Shown: positions 55,593 to 63,633 of the stretch, piece by piece
Layout: every line of letters begins with the position of its first letter
Numbering within the stretch: position 1 is the first letter of the stretch
From: an uncultured Clostridia bacterium
Lineage (GTDB): Bacteria; Bacillota; Clostridia; Christensenellales; Borkfalkiaceae
Assembly: GCA_947624215.1 (NCBI GenBank)
Contig: CANQJJ010000001.1
Span: 40,895 to 104,894 of the forward strand
DNA length: 64,000 nucleotides
Direction of reading: 5' to 3'
The notes under the pieces: model-generated
Seen by the model: the letters and a program-made list of their open reading frames with translations, nothing else
Told to the model about the DNA's origin: nothing
The model's database searches: none
Position numbers and translations under genes: made by a program

Positions 55593-56066
55593 ATGAAAAC
55601 ACTTGTCGTCTATTATTCCTTGGGCGGAAACACCCGTGCATTGGCGCGCCGTATGGCGAGGCAGCTCAAAGCCGATGTGCTTGAGATCCGAACAGTCAAA
55701 ACCTACCCCGACGATCAGGATGTCCTGCTCGGCCTCGGGCAGCAGGAGGTCAAGACGGGGTACATTCCCCAGCTTCAGCCTTATCGCGTTGACCTTGATA
55801 AATACGACGCGATCGTCTTGGGCACGCCTGTGTGGTGGTCTACGTTTGCGCCTGCCATGAAGTCCTTCATGAAGGGGAAAAAGTGGGCGGGCAGAAAAGT
55901 CTATCCCTTTGCGACCAACGGCGGCACGCTCGGCCATACCCCCAGCGATTTCCGCAAGACCTTGAAAGGCGCCGACATTGCGCCCATTCTCAGCGTGCTC
56001 TTCGAGGACCGCATCCAGAAGACAGACGAAGACGATATCAAGGAGTGGCTCTCGCTCATCGGCTGA
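55593..56066 (+). CDS. Flavodoxin family protein
   Basis: A 157-residue FMN protein. The phosphate loop YYSLGGNTRALA (7-18) and LGTPVWWSTFAPAM next to the flavin are typical of the flavodoxin_4 group used as general low-potential carriers or NAD(P)H-linked reductases. AGCGGAGGAAA lies before the ATG. Its stop overlaps the methyltransferase ATG. Confidence 0.87.
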   Translation: MKTLVVYYSLGGNTRALARRMARQLKADVLEIRTVKTYPDDQDVLLGLGQQEVKTGYIPQLQPYRVDLDKYDAIVLGTPVWWSTFAPAMKSFMKGKKWAGRKVYPFATNGGTLGHTPSDFRKTLKGADIAPILSVLFEDRIQKTDEDDIKEWLSLIG

Positions 56067-56920
56067 TGGAAGAGCTGCTCGAGCACATTCGCCGTACATA
56101 CGGCGGTTTGGCCGATCGTATCCAAGCGGGATTTGTCGAACGTCCCGTAACGCTTCGCATCAACACCTTGAAAACATCCGTTGACGAGGTGCTTTTTGCA
56201 TTTGCGCGGGAAGGGATCGCATATGAACGCGTTCCGTGGTTTTCCGACGCGCTGATCGTGCATTGCCCGCAGGAGATCATCGAAAATACCCCTCTCTACC
56301 AAGAGGGGCATTTCTATTTGCAAAGTCTTTCTTCCATGCTTCCACCGTTGGTGCTTTCTCCCTCTCCCGGAGAGAGCATCCTCGATATGACGGCGGCTCC
56401 CGGCGGGAAGACCACTGAGCTCTACTGTCTTTCGGGCGGAAAGGCGCAGATCACGGCCTGCGAGCGCGATAAATACCGCTTCGAGCGCCTGAAATTCAAC
56501 CTCGGGCGGCAGGGCGCTACCCGCGTCTATGCCATGTGCCGGGATGCTGCCATGCTCGACGACTTTTTGAAATTCGATAAGATCCTGCTCGATGCGCCCT
56601 GTACGGGCAGCGGAACGGTGACCTCCACGGATATCCGTTTTACGGAGGTCTTCCTCGCAAAATGCGTCCATATGCAGGAAAAACTGCTCAAAAAGGCTCT
56701 GAAACTTCTGAAAAAGGGCGGAACGCTCGTCTATTCTACCTGCTCTGTCTTAAAAGAGGAGAACGAACTGCTCTTGGAGAGAACACTGCCGCGCGAGGCG
56801 CACATCGAGCAGATAGTTCCGCCCGAGGGCATTCCGTTGCTTCCCTCGCGGGAGGGAACGCTCACCGTGTGCCCGGATAAACTCTATGAGGGCTTTTTTG
56901 TCGCCCGTATCCGCCTCTGA
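56066..56920 (+). CDS. NOL1/NOP2/Sun-family RNA m5C methyltransferase
   Basis: A 284-residue SAM-dependent enzyme. N-terminal RNA-binding part (RPVTLRINTLKTSVDEV), SAM motif I ILDMTAAPGGKTTEL, motif IV LLDAPCTGSGT with the release cysteine, and motif VI YSTCSVLKEENE with the nucleophile cysteine. Likely modifies 16S rRNA, as RsmB/RsmF do; the short length without NusB or PUA domain leaves the target open. ATG overlaps the flavodoxin stop by one base. Confidence 0.88.
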   Translation: MEELLEHIRRTYGGLADRIQAGFVERPVTLRINTLKTSVDEVLFAFAREGIAYERVPWFSDALIVHCPQEIIENTPLYQEGHFYLQSLSSMLPPLVLSPSPGESILDMTAAPGGKTTELYCLSGGKAQITACERDKYRFERLKFNLGRQGATRVYAMCRDAAMLDDFLKFDKILLDAPCTGSGTVTSTDIRFTEVFLAKCVHMQEKLLKKALKLLKKGGTLVYSTCSVLKEENELLLERTLPREAHIEQIVPPEGIPLLPSREGTLTVCPDKLYEGFFVARIRL

Positions 56921-56921
56921 C

Positions 56922-57863
56922 TCACAGATCGAAGATGGACATCTGCCCGTCGCCGCCGAGGAGAAAGCTGTCCTGCGTGCCGTCCGCGACGATATCCTCT
57001 TCGGAGAGCCAGCCGATGAGAAGGGGGGAGGCGGGGTCGTGCCGCGCTCTATTTGCCGCGACCTCGAAGGGATGCCGCACATTGTTGCAATAGAGGCAAC
57101 CCCGCGGGCAGGTATCGAATGCTCCGATCTCCCTCGTGGCCACGCACGCACAGCTCTTCTTGGGGTTTTCGGCCTTGACATCGCGGAAATGGCATCCGTT
57201 CGCATTGGCGATATCCGAAAGATTGATACAACCGCCCCGCTTTATCCCAAACAGGGAATAGTCCTCTCCGCGGCCGCAAAGGCGAACGGGGAGGCCTCTT
57301 TTTTTCGCGATAGAGCCGATGCCCATCAGAACGGCGCGCCGCTCGGATTTATTGAAGGATAGCTCGGGCATCCGCTCGTGCAGTCCCAAAGAGGGCTCCA
57401 TGAATGCCACGATGCACCCCGCAACGTGCGGTGCGATCTTCTCGGCCAACTGCGCGAAGGCGTCTATATGGAATTGTACGGAATATTTCCCCATAAAGAC
57501 GATGGGGTCATACCGCCAGATGATGCGGCGTGCCCCGGCGATGCGTTCGAGCTCACAGAGCGTCTTGACGGCGTCTTCCACCTGCGGCGACGCGGGCTCG
57601 ATGGCTTTATCATAGCAGTTTATCGTAAAGTGAAACAGCGTACGGAAGCGGTCCGTCACCGTTTGGAGCTTTCCGAGCGCGGGGGAATAATCCTTGGAGC
57701 GGAAGACGACGGCGTCCACGAGCTCGGGTGTGAGACGGTAGCGCGCCACGCGGACGGGAAAGAGGGGATTGCGGGCATAGACGATGCCCTCGCGGAATCT
57801 GTTGAACATCCACGCGGTGTAGTATGTGACGATATCCGTGCGCTGTCCGATGCTGAGGATCAT
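56922..57863 (-). CDS. DUF1848 family protein with C-terminal cysteine cluster
   Basis: A 313-residue protein. ILSIGQRTDIVTYYTAWMFNRFREG at the start and RRIIWRYDPIVF in the middle are typical of DUF1848. Near the C-terminus FDTCPRGCLYCNN gives CX3CX2C spacing like a radical-SAM or [4Fe-4S] cluster, preceded by CACVATREIG. The function of the family is unknown. AAGGAG ten bases before ATG. Its 3' end nearly touches the convergent methyltransferase gene. Confidence 0.82.
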   Translation of the reverse strand: MILSIGQRTDIVTYYTAWMFNRFREGIVYARNPLFPVRVARYRLTPELVDAVVFRSKDYSPALGKLQTVTDRFRTLFHFTINCYDKAIEPASPQVEDAVKTLCELERIAGARRIIWRYDPIVFMGKYSVQFHIDAFAQLAEKIAPHVAGCIVAFMEPSLGLHERMPELSFNKSERRAVLMGIGSIAKKRGLPVRLCGRGEDYSLFGIKRGGCINLSDIANANGCHFRDVKAENPKKSCACVATREIGAFDTCPRGCLYCNNVRHPFEVAANRARHDPASPLLIGWLSEEDIVADGTQDSFLLGGDGQMSIFDL

Positions 57864-57916
57864 GAGAATTGCTCCTTGGCGGCCGCCGGGCCGCATACAG
57901 AAGAGAGAGGGAAAAG

Positions 57917-59083
57917 TTAGCTTTCCACGCGCAAAATAAAGAATTTCAGATACATTGTCTCGTCCGCGCCGAGAAAGGCGGGGTGGTCGGGCGCCTGTCC
58001 TCGCATTTCCGAGATGCTCACCCTGCGGTGGGCACGGCAGGCGGCCTGCGCGAGCATTTTTTCGAACATCGCGGGGGAAACATAGTGCGAGCAGGAGGAG
58101 CTGACGAGCGTCCCTCCGTCCTTCACGAGTTTCAGCCCGAGAAGATTGATATCGAGATAGCCCTTTAAGGCGTCCGGGATCTCCGCGGCCGATTTGCAAA
58201 ACGCGGGCGGGTCGAGCACGACGAGATCGAAGCGTCTTCCCTGTCTCTGATATTCCCTCAGGAGTTCGAACGCGTCGCCGCAGACAGTCCGGATGTTGGT
58301 AAATCCGTTGAGTTCGGCATTCCGTTTGACGTTTTCGAGGGCGAGAGGGGAGGCGTCGAGCGCGGTGACGCTCTGTGCGGTGAGCGCGGCATTCATGGAG
58401 AAACCGCCGCTGTTGCAGAAGCAATCGAGCACATCGCCCGCGGCATAACGGCGGATGGCCGCCCTGTTCTCGCGCTGGTCGAGAAAATATCCCGTCTTTT
58501 GGCCGTTTTTGATGTCGACAGCCATTTTCAGGCCATTCTCCTCGATGATGACCTCATCCGGGACCTGCCCGTAAAGGACGCCCGTCTCCTCGGCGAGCCC
58601 CTCCTTTTTGCGGACGGCGACGTCGGAGCGTTCATAGATCCCCGCGGGCGAAAATTCCTCGGCGAGCGCTTCCACGATGAGTTTTTTGCGCATGTCTACG
58701 CCGAGCGAGAGAAATTGCACAGAGAGATATTCGCCGTATTTGTCGACGATGAGGGCGGGCAAGTCGTCCGCCTCCCCGAAAACAACGCGGTAGGCGCTAT
58801 CAAGGCCGAGTTTTTGCCTGTATGCGTTGGCCATATGGATGCGCCTCAGATAGAGTTCCTTCCCGTCCTCCTCGTTCCCGCGGATGAAGATGCGCACGAG
58901 GATCTTGGAGGCATGGTTGATGTATCCCTTGCCGAGATAGCGGCCGTCGAAACTTTTCACTGTGACAAGAGCGCCGTTTTTATCCTTTCCTTCGATGCGG
59001 GCGACTTCGTTTGCATATACCCACGGATGCCCCGCTAAAATGCGTTTTTCCTCGCCCTTTTTGAGATATAATTCGTATGCCAT
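57917..59083 (-). CDS. Class I SAM-dependent 23S rRNA methyltransferase (RlmI-like)
   Basis: A 388-residue enzyme with a PUA domain (LAGHPWVYANEVARIEG), an EEHxx-type middle domain (YRVVFGEADDLPALIVDKYG) and a methyltransferase core with DQRENRAAI, VLDCFCNSGGFSMNAA and VVLDPPAFCKS. This is the RlmI/YwbD layout, methylating a cytosine in 23S rRNA. I start at MAYELYLKK: the ATG lies six bases after TATAAT, with no separate ribosome binding site, so a leaderless message is predicted. The longer frame upstream crosses the promoter. Confidence 0.88.
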   Translation of the reverse strand: MAYELYLKKGEEKRILAGHPWVYANEVARIEGKDKNGALVTVKSFDGRYLGKGYINHASKILVRIFIRGNEEDGKELYLRRIHMANAYRQKLGLDSAYRVVFGEADDLPALIVDKYGEYLSVQFLSLGVDMRKKLIVEALAEEFSPAGIYERSDVAVRKKEGLAEETGVLYGQVPDEVIIEENGLKMAVDIKNGQKTGYFLDQRENRAAIRRYAAGDVLDCFCNSGGFSMNAALTAQSVTALDASPLALENVKRNAELNGFTNIRTVCGDAFELLREYQRQGRRFDLVVLDPPAFCKSAAEIPDALKGYLDINLLGLKLVKDGGTLVSSSCSHYVSPAMFEKMLAQAACRAHRRVSISEMRGQAPDHPAFLGADETMYLKFFILRVES

Positions 59084-59089
59084 GCCTTT

Positions 59090-59118
59090 ATTATAGAAAA
59101 TTTTTTCACAAATGTAAA
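59090..59118 (-). promoter_or_regulatory. promoter predicting a leaderless rlmI-like mRNA
   Basis: Minus strand TTTACA (59118-59113), 17 bases, TATAAT (59095-59090), then AAAGGC and ATG. Confidence 0.75.
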
Positions 59119-59183
59119 GTAAATCCGTGCGGATGTCACTCCCGCGTGGAAGAGGTTGTGCTAAAATATTTTTGATAACAGTA

Positions 59184-59212
59184 TTGACAAGCGGCCGAAG
59201 ACGGGTTATAAT
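59184..59212 (+). promoter_or_regulatory. sigma-A promoter of the 172-residue hypothetical gene
   Basis: TTGACA (59184-59189), 17 bases, TATAAT (59207-59212), 33 bases ahead of the ATG. Confidence 0.85.
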
Positions 59213-59245
59213 ACAACTGCAAAGCACAATGGGGGAGGTGTCTGT

Positions 59246-59764
59246 ATGGCGATCGTTTTTTACGAATACGGCAATTCGGTGACCTTTAACAAGAAGAATA
59301 TTGCGGCCGAACACGCATGTTGGGAGGAGGAGATCGAGGAGGGCGACAGAGTGATCTACCACGATTCCGTGCGCGGGGCACGTCCCTTCGGCAAGGTGAT
59401 CTCAATCTCCACTTACAGGGAATATCTTCTGATCCGCCTCGCGGGCTACGAGATGTTCGTCATCCTCAAAAAATTGCCCGTCAACGAGTATATCGTCCTC
59501 AAATCGGACATCGGCAAGCTCACCGATACCTCGGGGAAGCGTTATTATGAGGGAAAAGCCACCCTGCAAAAGGTGTATTGGGAGCTCGATCCCGACAAGG
59601 GCGAGCACCTCATCTTCCTCTGGTATCTCAACGATGAACACCGCATGACGGCGGATATCGTCAATTTGCAGGACTACAACAGCTATCGCAGCCCCACTCC
59701 CGACGGCGAGCTCGTTGCACATATCAGCGGCAGATATAAGATCGTCGCCGACGATGAACTTTAA
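59246..59764 (+). CDS. conserved-looking hypothetical protein
   Basis: A 172-residue soluble protein that I do not recognise. It has no signal peptide or membrane segment and is rich in alternating hydrophobic and charged residues, suggesting beta structure (RVIYHDSVRG, KVISISTYREYLLIRLAGYEMFVIL, HLIFLWYLNDEHRM). GGGGGAGG eight bases before the ATG and a consensus promoter argue that it is a real, well-expressed gene. It stands alone between the rlmI-like gene and the copper module. Confidence 0.7.
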   Translation: MAIVFYEYGNSVTFNKKNIAAEHACWEEEIEEGDRVIYHDSVRGARPFGKVISISTYREYLLIRLAGYEMFVILKKLPVNEYIVLKSDIGKLTDTSGKRYYEGKATLQKVYWELDPDKGEHLIFLWYLNDEHRMTADIVNLQDYNSYRSPTPDGELVAHISGRYKIVADDEL

Positions 59765-59773
59765 GAATGTACA

Positions 59774-59795
59774 AGCAACCCGATTTTGGGTTGCT
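59774..59795 (+). terminator. hairpin after the hypothetical gene
   Basis: Stem AGCAACCC (59774-59781) / GGGTTGCT (59788-59795), GATTTT loop, no T-run after it; probably backed up by the next hairpin. Confidence 0.5.
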
Positions 59796-59820
59796 AAGCT
59801 CGTGGATCCAAAGACGCTCA

Positions 59821-59847
59821 GCGGCCCAAGCGGGCCGCATTTTTTAT
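59821..59847 (+). terminator. intrinsic terminator before the copper module
   Basis: Stem GCGGCCC (59821-59827) / GGGCCGC (59832-59838) with an AAGC loop, then ATTTTTTAT. Confidence 0.85.
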
Positions 59848-59866
59848 GGAAAAAATAAAAAAACTG

Positions 59867-59921
59867 TTGACAAATACCCCACAAGGGTATATAATAAAAA
59901 TGTAATACCCGTGAGGGGTAT
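59867..59921 (+). promoter_or_regulatory. csoR-copA promoter with two CsoR operators
   Basis: TTGACA (59867-59872), 17 bases, TATAAT (59890-59895). Operator 1, ATACCC-N5-GGGTAT (59874-59890), fills the spacer; operator 2, the same arms with GTGAG in the centre (59905-59921), lies just downstream. Centres are 31 bases apart. Copper binding to CsoR should release both. Confidence 0.85.
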
Positions 59922-59935
59922 ACAGAGGAATTGCC

Positions 59936-60244
59936 ATGGAGAATCAAGAAGAGAAGAGTTGCTGTATGCGGACGACGGCGCGCAGCGAGGAAGAGAAGCG
60001 GAAGCTCATACACCGTCTCAACAGGATCGAGGGGCAGATCCGTGGGATCCGCGCCATGTTGGAGCGGGACGCCTACTGTCCGGATATCCTGATGCAGTCG
60101 GCTGCCGCCAATGCGGCCGTCAATGCCTTCAACCGCGACCTGATAGCCGGGCATATCCGCCACTGCGTCGTGCGGAACGTCCGGGAGGGCAACGATGAAG
60201 TGATCGACGAGCTCGTGGCGACGCTTCAAAAATTGATGAAGTAA
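59936..60244 (+). CDS. csoR: Copper-sensing transcriptional repressor CsoR
   Basis: A 102-residue all-helical repressor. Cu(I) ligands Cys48 (AYCPDIL), His73 and Cys77 (GHIRHCV) fit the CsoR C-H-C set, and HRLNRIEGQIRGIRAMLE is the family start. An extra N-terminal CC pair (residues 9-10) precedes the core. AGAGGAA seven bases before the ATG. Autoregulated through the two palindromes and co-transcribed with copA, 12 bases downstream. Confidence 0.93.
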   Translation: MENQEEKSCCMRTTARSEEEKRKLIHRLNRIEGQIRGIRAMLERDAYCPDILMQSAAANAAVNAFNRDLIAGHIRHCVVRNVREGNDEVIDELVATLQKLMK

Positions 60245-60256
60245 ACTGAGGTCAGC

Positions 60257-62770
60257 ATGCAAGAATTTTTCATCTCGGGGATGAGCTGTGCCGCGTGCAG
60301 TGCACATGTGGAAAAGGCTGTTTCGAAAGTCGCGGGCGTCACATCCTGTACGGTCAGCCTTCTCACCAATTCCATGAGTGTGGAGGGAACGGCCTCCGCC
60401 GCCGACATCGTTGCGGCAGTCCAAAGTGCGGGATACGGAGCAGATCCCAAAAATTCAGCAGCTTCGCGCGGGCAAACGCCTGCGGAGGAAGCCTACAAAG
60501 ACCGCGAAACGCCCAAATTGCTCGTGCGCCTTCTGACGTCCCTCGTCTTTTTGTTGCTTCTGATGTACATTTCCATGGGGCATATGATGTGGGGCTGGCC
60601 TCTTCCCGCCTTTCTGGCGGAAAACCATGTCTCCGCGGGGCTGACAGAGCTCCTGCTCTGCGTCGTCATCATGGTCATCAACCAGAGGTTTTTCGTGAGC
60701 GGGTTCAAGAGCCTTTGGCGGCGTGCCCCGAATATGGACGCGCTCGTCTCGCTCGGGGCTTCCGCGGCCTTCCTTTACAGCGTCGTCGCGCTCTTTCTGA
60801 TGTCCGACGCACAGGCGAGAGGGGACCACGCGGCCGTGATGTCGTATATGGATGAACTCTACTTCGAATCTGCCGCGACGATCCTGACGCTCATCACGCT
60901 CGGGAAACTGTTGGAGGCGCGTTCGAAGGGCCGCACGACGGATGCGATCAGGGGACTCATGAAACTTGCCCCCAAGACGGCCGTCGTCCTCCGCGACGGA
61001 GCGGAATTGACTGTTCCCGTCGAGCAGGTGAGAAAGGGGGATGTCTATGTCGTCCGCCCGGGGGAGAACATCCCCGTAGACGGCGTGGTGACGGAGGGAG
61101 CGAGCGCGGTGGATGAATCGGCGCTCACGGGAGAGAGCATCCCCGTGGACAAGGAGGCAGGAAGCGCTGTTTCGGCGGGGACGCTCAACCGATCGGGCTA
61201 TCTCCGCTGCGAGGCAACGCGCGTGGGAGAGGATACGACGCTCTCACAGATCATCAAGATGGTGGAAGGGGCAGCTGCGACCAAGGCGCCCATCGCGAAG
61301 ATCGCCGACAAAGTCTCGGGCGTCTTCGTTCCCGCCGTGATGGGCATTGCCCTTGTCACCTTCCTCGTTTGGCTGTTTGCGGGGCAATTTGCCGTCGGCT
61401 ATGCGCTCGCACGGGCCATCTCCGTCCTCGTGATCAGCTGTCCGTGCGCGCTCGGACTTGCGACCCCCGTCGCCGTCATGGTCGGAAACGGAAAGGGAGC
61501 GCGTTGCGGCATTCTGTTCAAAACGGCCGCATCCCTCGAGGTCACGGGAAAGGCAGAGTATGTCGTACTCGATAAGACGGGCACGATCACCCGCGGGATG
61601 CCGCAGGTCACGGATATTTTGCCCGCAGACGGGCTCACGGAGAGAGAGCTCCTGCGCCTTGCCGTTTCCCTCGAAAAAAGGAGCGAACATCCGCTTGCGC
61701 GGGCCGTCATGGAGAGGGGAGAACTTGAGGATGTTGTCGCCGACGAGGTCTCGTCATTCCGCGCCTTGCCAGGGAACGGTCTCGAAGCGATGCTTGACGG
61801 GAAGCAACTCTTGGGCGGCAATCTCGCATTTGTCTCTTCACGGGCTGCTGTCCCCGAAAAGCTCGCAGAGAGGGCCGACATGCTCTCGCAGGAGGGAAAA
61901 ACGCCGCTGTTCTTTGCGCGGGACGGTGAATTTTGCGGGATCATCGCCGTCGCAGACGTCATCAAGGAGGACAGCCCGCAGGCCATTCGCGAACTGCACG
62001 ACATGGGCCTGCATGTCATCATGCTCACGGGCGACAACGAGCGCACGGCAAGGGCCATCGCCGACGCGGTCGGGGTCGATGAAGTGATCGCAGGCGTGTT
62101 GCCCAACGAAAAAGAGCGCGTGATCGGCCGCCTGAAAGAGCGGGGGAAGGTCATCATGGTGGGGGACGGCATCAACGACGCCCCTGCGCTCACGAGCGCG
62201 GACATCGGCATTGCGATCGGTGCGGGCACGGATGTCGCCATCGACGCCGCCGACGCAGTTCTGATGAAAAATTCTCTTAGGGACGTCCCTGCCGCCATTC
62301 GTCTGAGCCGCGCGACCCTCACGAATATCCATGAAAATCTGTTCTGGGCCTTCATCTACAACATGCTCGGGATCCCGCTCGCCGCGGGCGTGTTTATCCC
62401 GCTGTTCAGCTGGCAGTTGAATCCGATGTTCGGGGCGGCTGCGATGAGTTTGTCGAGCTTTTGCGTGGTGATGAATGCACTGCGGCTCAACCTGTTTGAC
62501 CCGCACAAAGCGGGGCACGACCGTAAAAGAAGAAAAAAACAAAAAAAGGAGATAAAAACCATGAAAAAAACGTTACAGATCGAAGGAATGATGTGCGCAC
62601 ACTGCGAAGCGCATACCAAGAAGGCCTTGGAGGCCGTCGACGGCGTCAGCTCGGCCGAAGTCAGCCATGTGAGCGGGACGGCAGTCGTGACCTTGACAAA
62701 GGATGTCGCGGACAGCGCCTTGAAAAAGGCCGTCGAGGATGCGGGCTACACCGTGCTCGGCATTTCATAA
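60257..62770 (+). CDS. copA: Cu(I) P1B-type ATPase CopA with fused C-terminal CopZ domain
   Basis: An 837-residue copper exporter. N-terminal heavy-metal domain with GMSCAAC (Cys11, Cys14), membrane segments, metal site CPC at 395-397 (ISCPCALGLATP), phosphorylation site DKTGT at 439-443, SEHPLARAV, and GDGINDAPAL. After the last membrane segment and a very basic linker (KRRKKQKKE), a second heavy-metal domain with GMMCAHC occupies about residues 770-837. That part matches free CopZ chaperones and has its own ribosome binding site, so the ORF is probably a copA-copZ fusion that can also make CopZ alone. GAGG precedes the ATG. Confidence 0.92.
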   Translation: MQEFFISGMSCAACSAHVEKAVSKVAGVTSCTVSLLTNSMSVEGTASAADIVAAVQSAGYGADPKNSAASRGQTPAEEAYKDRETPKLLVRLLTSLVFLLLLMYISMGHMMWGWPLPAFLAENHVSAGLTELLLCVVIMVINQRFFVSGFKSLWRRAPNMDALVSLGASAAFLYSVVALFLMSDAQARGDHAAVMSYMDELYFESAATILTLITLGKLLEARSKGRTTDAIRGLMKLAPKTAVVLRDGAELTVPVEQVRKGDVYVVRPGENIPVDGVVTEGASAVDESALTGESIPVDKEAGSAVSAGTLNRSGYLRCEATRVGEDTTLSQIIKMVEGAAATKAPIAKIADKVSGVFVPAVMGIALVTFLVWLFAGQFAVGYALARAISVLVISCPCALGLATPVAVMVGNGKGARCGILFKTAASLEVTGKAEYVVLDKTGTITRGMPQVTDILPADGLTERELLRLAVSLEKRSEHPLARAVMERGELEDVVADEVSSFRALPGNGLEAMLDGKQLLGGNLAFVSSRAAVPEKLAERADMLSQEGKTPLFFARDGEFCGIIAVADVIKEDSPQAIRELHDMGLHVIMLTGDNERTARAIADAVGVDEVIAGVLPNEKERVIGRLKERGKVIMVGDGINDAPALTSADIGIAIGAGTDVAIDAADAVLMKNSLRDVPAAIRLSRATLTNIHENLFWAFIYNMLGIPLAAGVFIPLFSWQLNPMFGAAAMSLSSFCVVMNALRLNLFDPHKAGHDRKRRKKQKKEIKTMKKTLQIEGMMCAHCEAHTKKALEAVDGVSSAEVSHVSGTAVVTLTKDVADSALKKAVEDAGYTVLGIS
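62561..62770 (+). CDS. copZ: CopZ-like copper chaperone from an internal start in copA
   Basis: ATG 62561 is in frame with copA and preceded by AAAGGAG with nine-base spacing, a better site than that of copA itself. The 69-residue product (MKKTLQIEGMMCAHCEAH onward) is the size and sequence type of CopZ, with CAHC as Cu(I) site. Internal initiation would give free chaperone plus the fusion. Predicted from sequence only. Confidence 0.65.
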   Translation: MKKTLQIEGMMCAHCEAHTKKALEAVDGVSSAEVSHVSGTAVVTLTKDVADSALKKAVEDAGYTVLGIS

Positions 62771-62874
62771 GCCCGAAGGAGCCGTATCGGGAAAAGGCAC
62801 ATCATCATATTGGCGGGCTTGTCGGTATCAAATCCGCACCCGTTGTCTCTGTCCACAGTAAGGAGGATATTTGT

Positions 62875-63330
62875 ATGAGGAAACCCCCTTTTATTGTTTA
62901 CACGGTTTTTCTGATATTGCTATCCTTTGGGCTGATGGCCTGCGGCTCCACTTACGCAAAGGTGACGGGCGTCATGGCGGGCATCGGCACAGAGGAAATG
63001 CATGCGTTGGAGTACGGCAATGCGCTTCGGGACAAAGATACGGTGGCCGAAAACGATTATCTTTTAGAGATAGGCGAAGATTATCTTCTTGCCGTCACAT
63101 ATACCGCGAGCGGCGGAAGCATCTTTCCCATGATATCGCCCGATGCGATCACGCTGAAATATGATGCGGAGGCCCTGCAAATTACACCGCCCGAGGAGAC
63201 AAGCGGCGATGACGGTTACTATGAGGTCGTTTACTATCGTTTGACCTGTATCAAAGCAGCCGTGAACACCGCCGTGATCGTGGAAGCCGATGGGGAATAC
63301 ACCTGCACGGTGATCGTAAGCACAAAATAA
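62875..63330 (+). CDS. putative lipoprotein, unknown
   Basis: A 151-residue exported protein with a signal peptide and lipobox LMAC (Cys at about 23). The mature part is acidic with a C-terminal run of beta strands (YYEVVYYRLTCIKAAVNTAVIVEADGEYTCTVIV) that looks like an immunoglobulin-like or similar sandwich; no family recognised. AAGGAGGAT eight bases before the ATG. It follows copA by about 100 bases without a visible terminator or promoter, so it may belong to the copper transcript, but it has no metal motif. Confidence 0.72.
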   Translation: MRKPPFIVYTVFLILLSFGLMACGSTYAKVTGVMAGIGTEEMHALEYGNALRDKDTVAENDYLLEIGEDYLLAVTYTASGGSIFPMISPDAITLKYDAEALQITPPEETSGDDGYYEVVYYRLTCIKAAVNTAVIVEADGEYTCTVIVSTK

Positions 63331-63344
63331 ATTCAGACTATCCG

Positions 63345-63379
63345 AAAAGGCGAGGTTTTTTCCTCGTCTTTTCTTTTCT
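63345..63379 (+). terminator. intrinsic terminator after the lipoprotein gene
   Basis: Eleven-bp stem with one G-T pair (63345-63355 with 63362-63372), T-rich loop, followed by CTTTTCTCC. Confidence 0.75.
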
Positions 63380-63409
63380 CCAAGCGCCCGCCGATTACTC
63401 TATATGGGC

Positions 63410-63438
63410 TTGTTTTTCGCGTTGTTTTATGGTATAAT
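63410..63438 (+). promoter_or_regulatory. promoter in the gap before the truncated regulator
   Basis: TTGTTT (63410-63415), 17 bases, TATAAT (63433-63438). The gap 63331-63633 (303 bases) holds this promoter, a 21-codon ORF, two overlapping palindromes and a second -10 box (TACAAT, 63605-63610); I see no longer gene in it. Confidence 0.6.
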
Positions 63439-63467
63439 TGCGGTGTCCAACAGGAGCGATCCCGCTC

Positions 63468-63533
63468 ATGATTTGTTCGCTTAATTTCGGGATAGGGCAA
63501 ATCACGATCAGTTATAAAAATATCGAACGGTAA
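63468..63533 (+). CDS. possible 21-residue small ORF
   Basis: ATG 63468 to TAA 63531-63533, starting MICSLNFGIGQ. AGGAG lies 11 bases upstream, but the GAGCG of this site can pair with CGCTC directly before the ATG (63454-63467), hiding it. It could be a leader peptide or chance. No homology recognised. Confidence 0.25.
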   Translation: MICSLNFGIGQITISYKNIER

Positions 63534-63551
63534 TTTCAATCTCTCTCTTTC

Positions 63552-63580
63552 GTAGAGTAGCCTAACTCTACGGAGCGTAG
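63552..63580. promoter_or_regulatory. two overlapping palindromes, candidate operator
   Basis: GTAGAGT (63552-63558) / ACTCTAC (63565-63571) overlaps CTACG-GAG-CGTAG (63568-63580). They end 24 bases before TACAAT of the next gene, where a -35 box should be, as expected for an activator- or repressor-controlled promoter. Confidence 0.45.
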
Positions 63581-63633
63581 GGGTATTTGCAAGTTATTTT
63601 ATGCTACAATAGCGGCATAAGGAGGTCCGCTTT

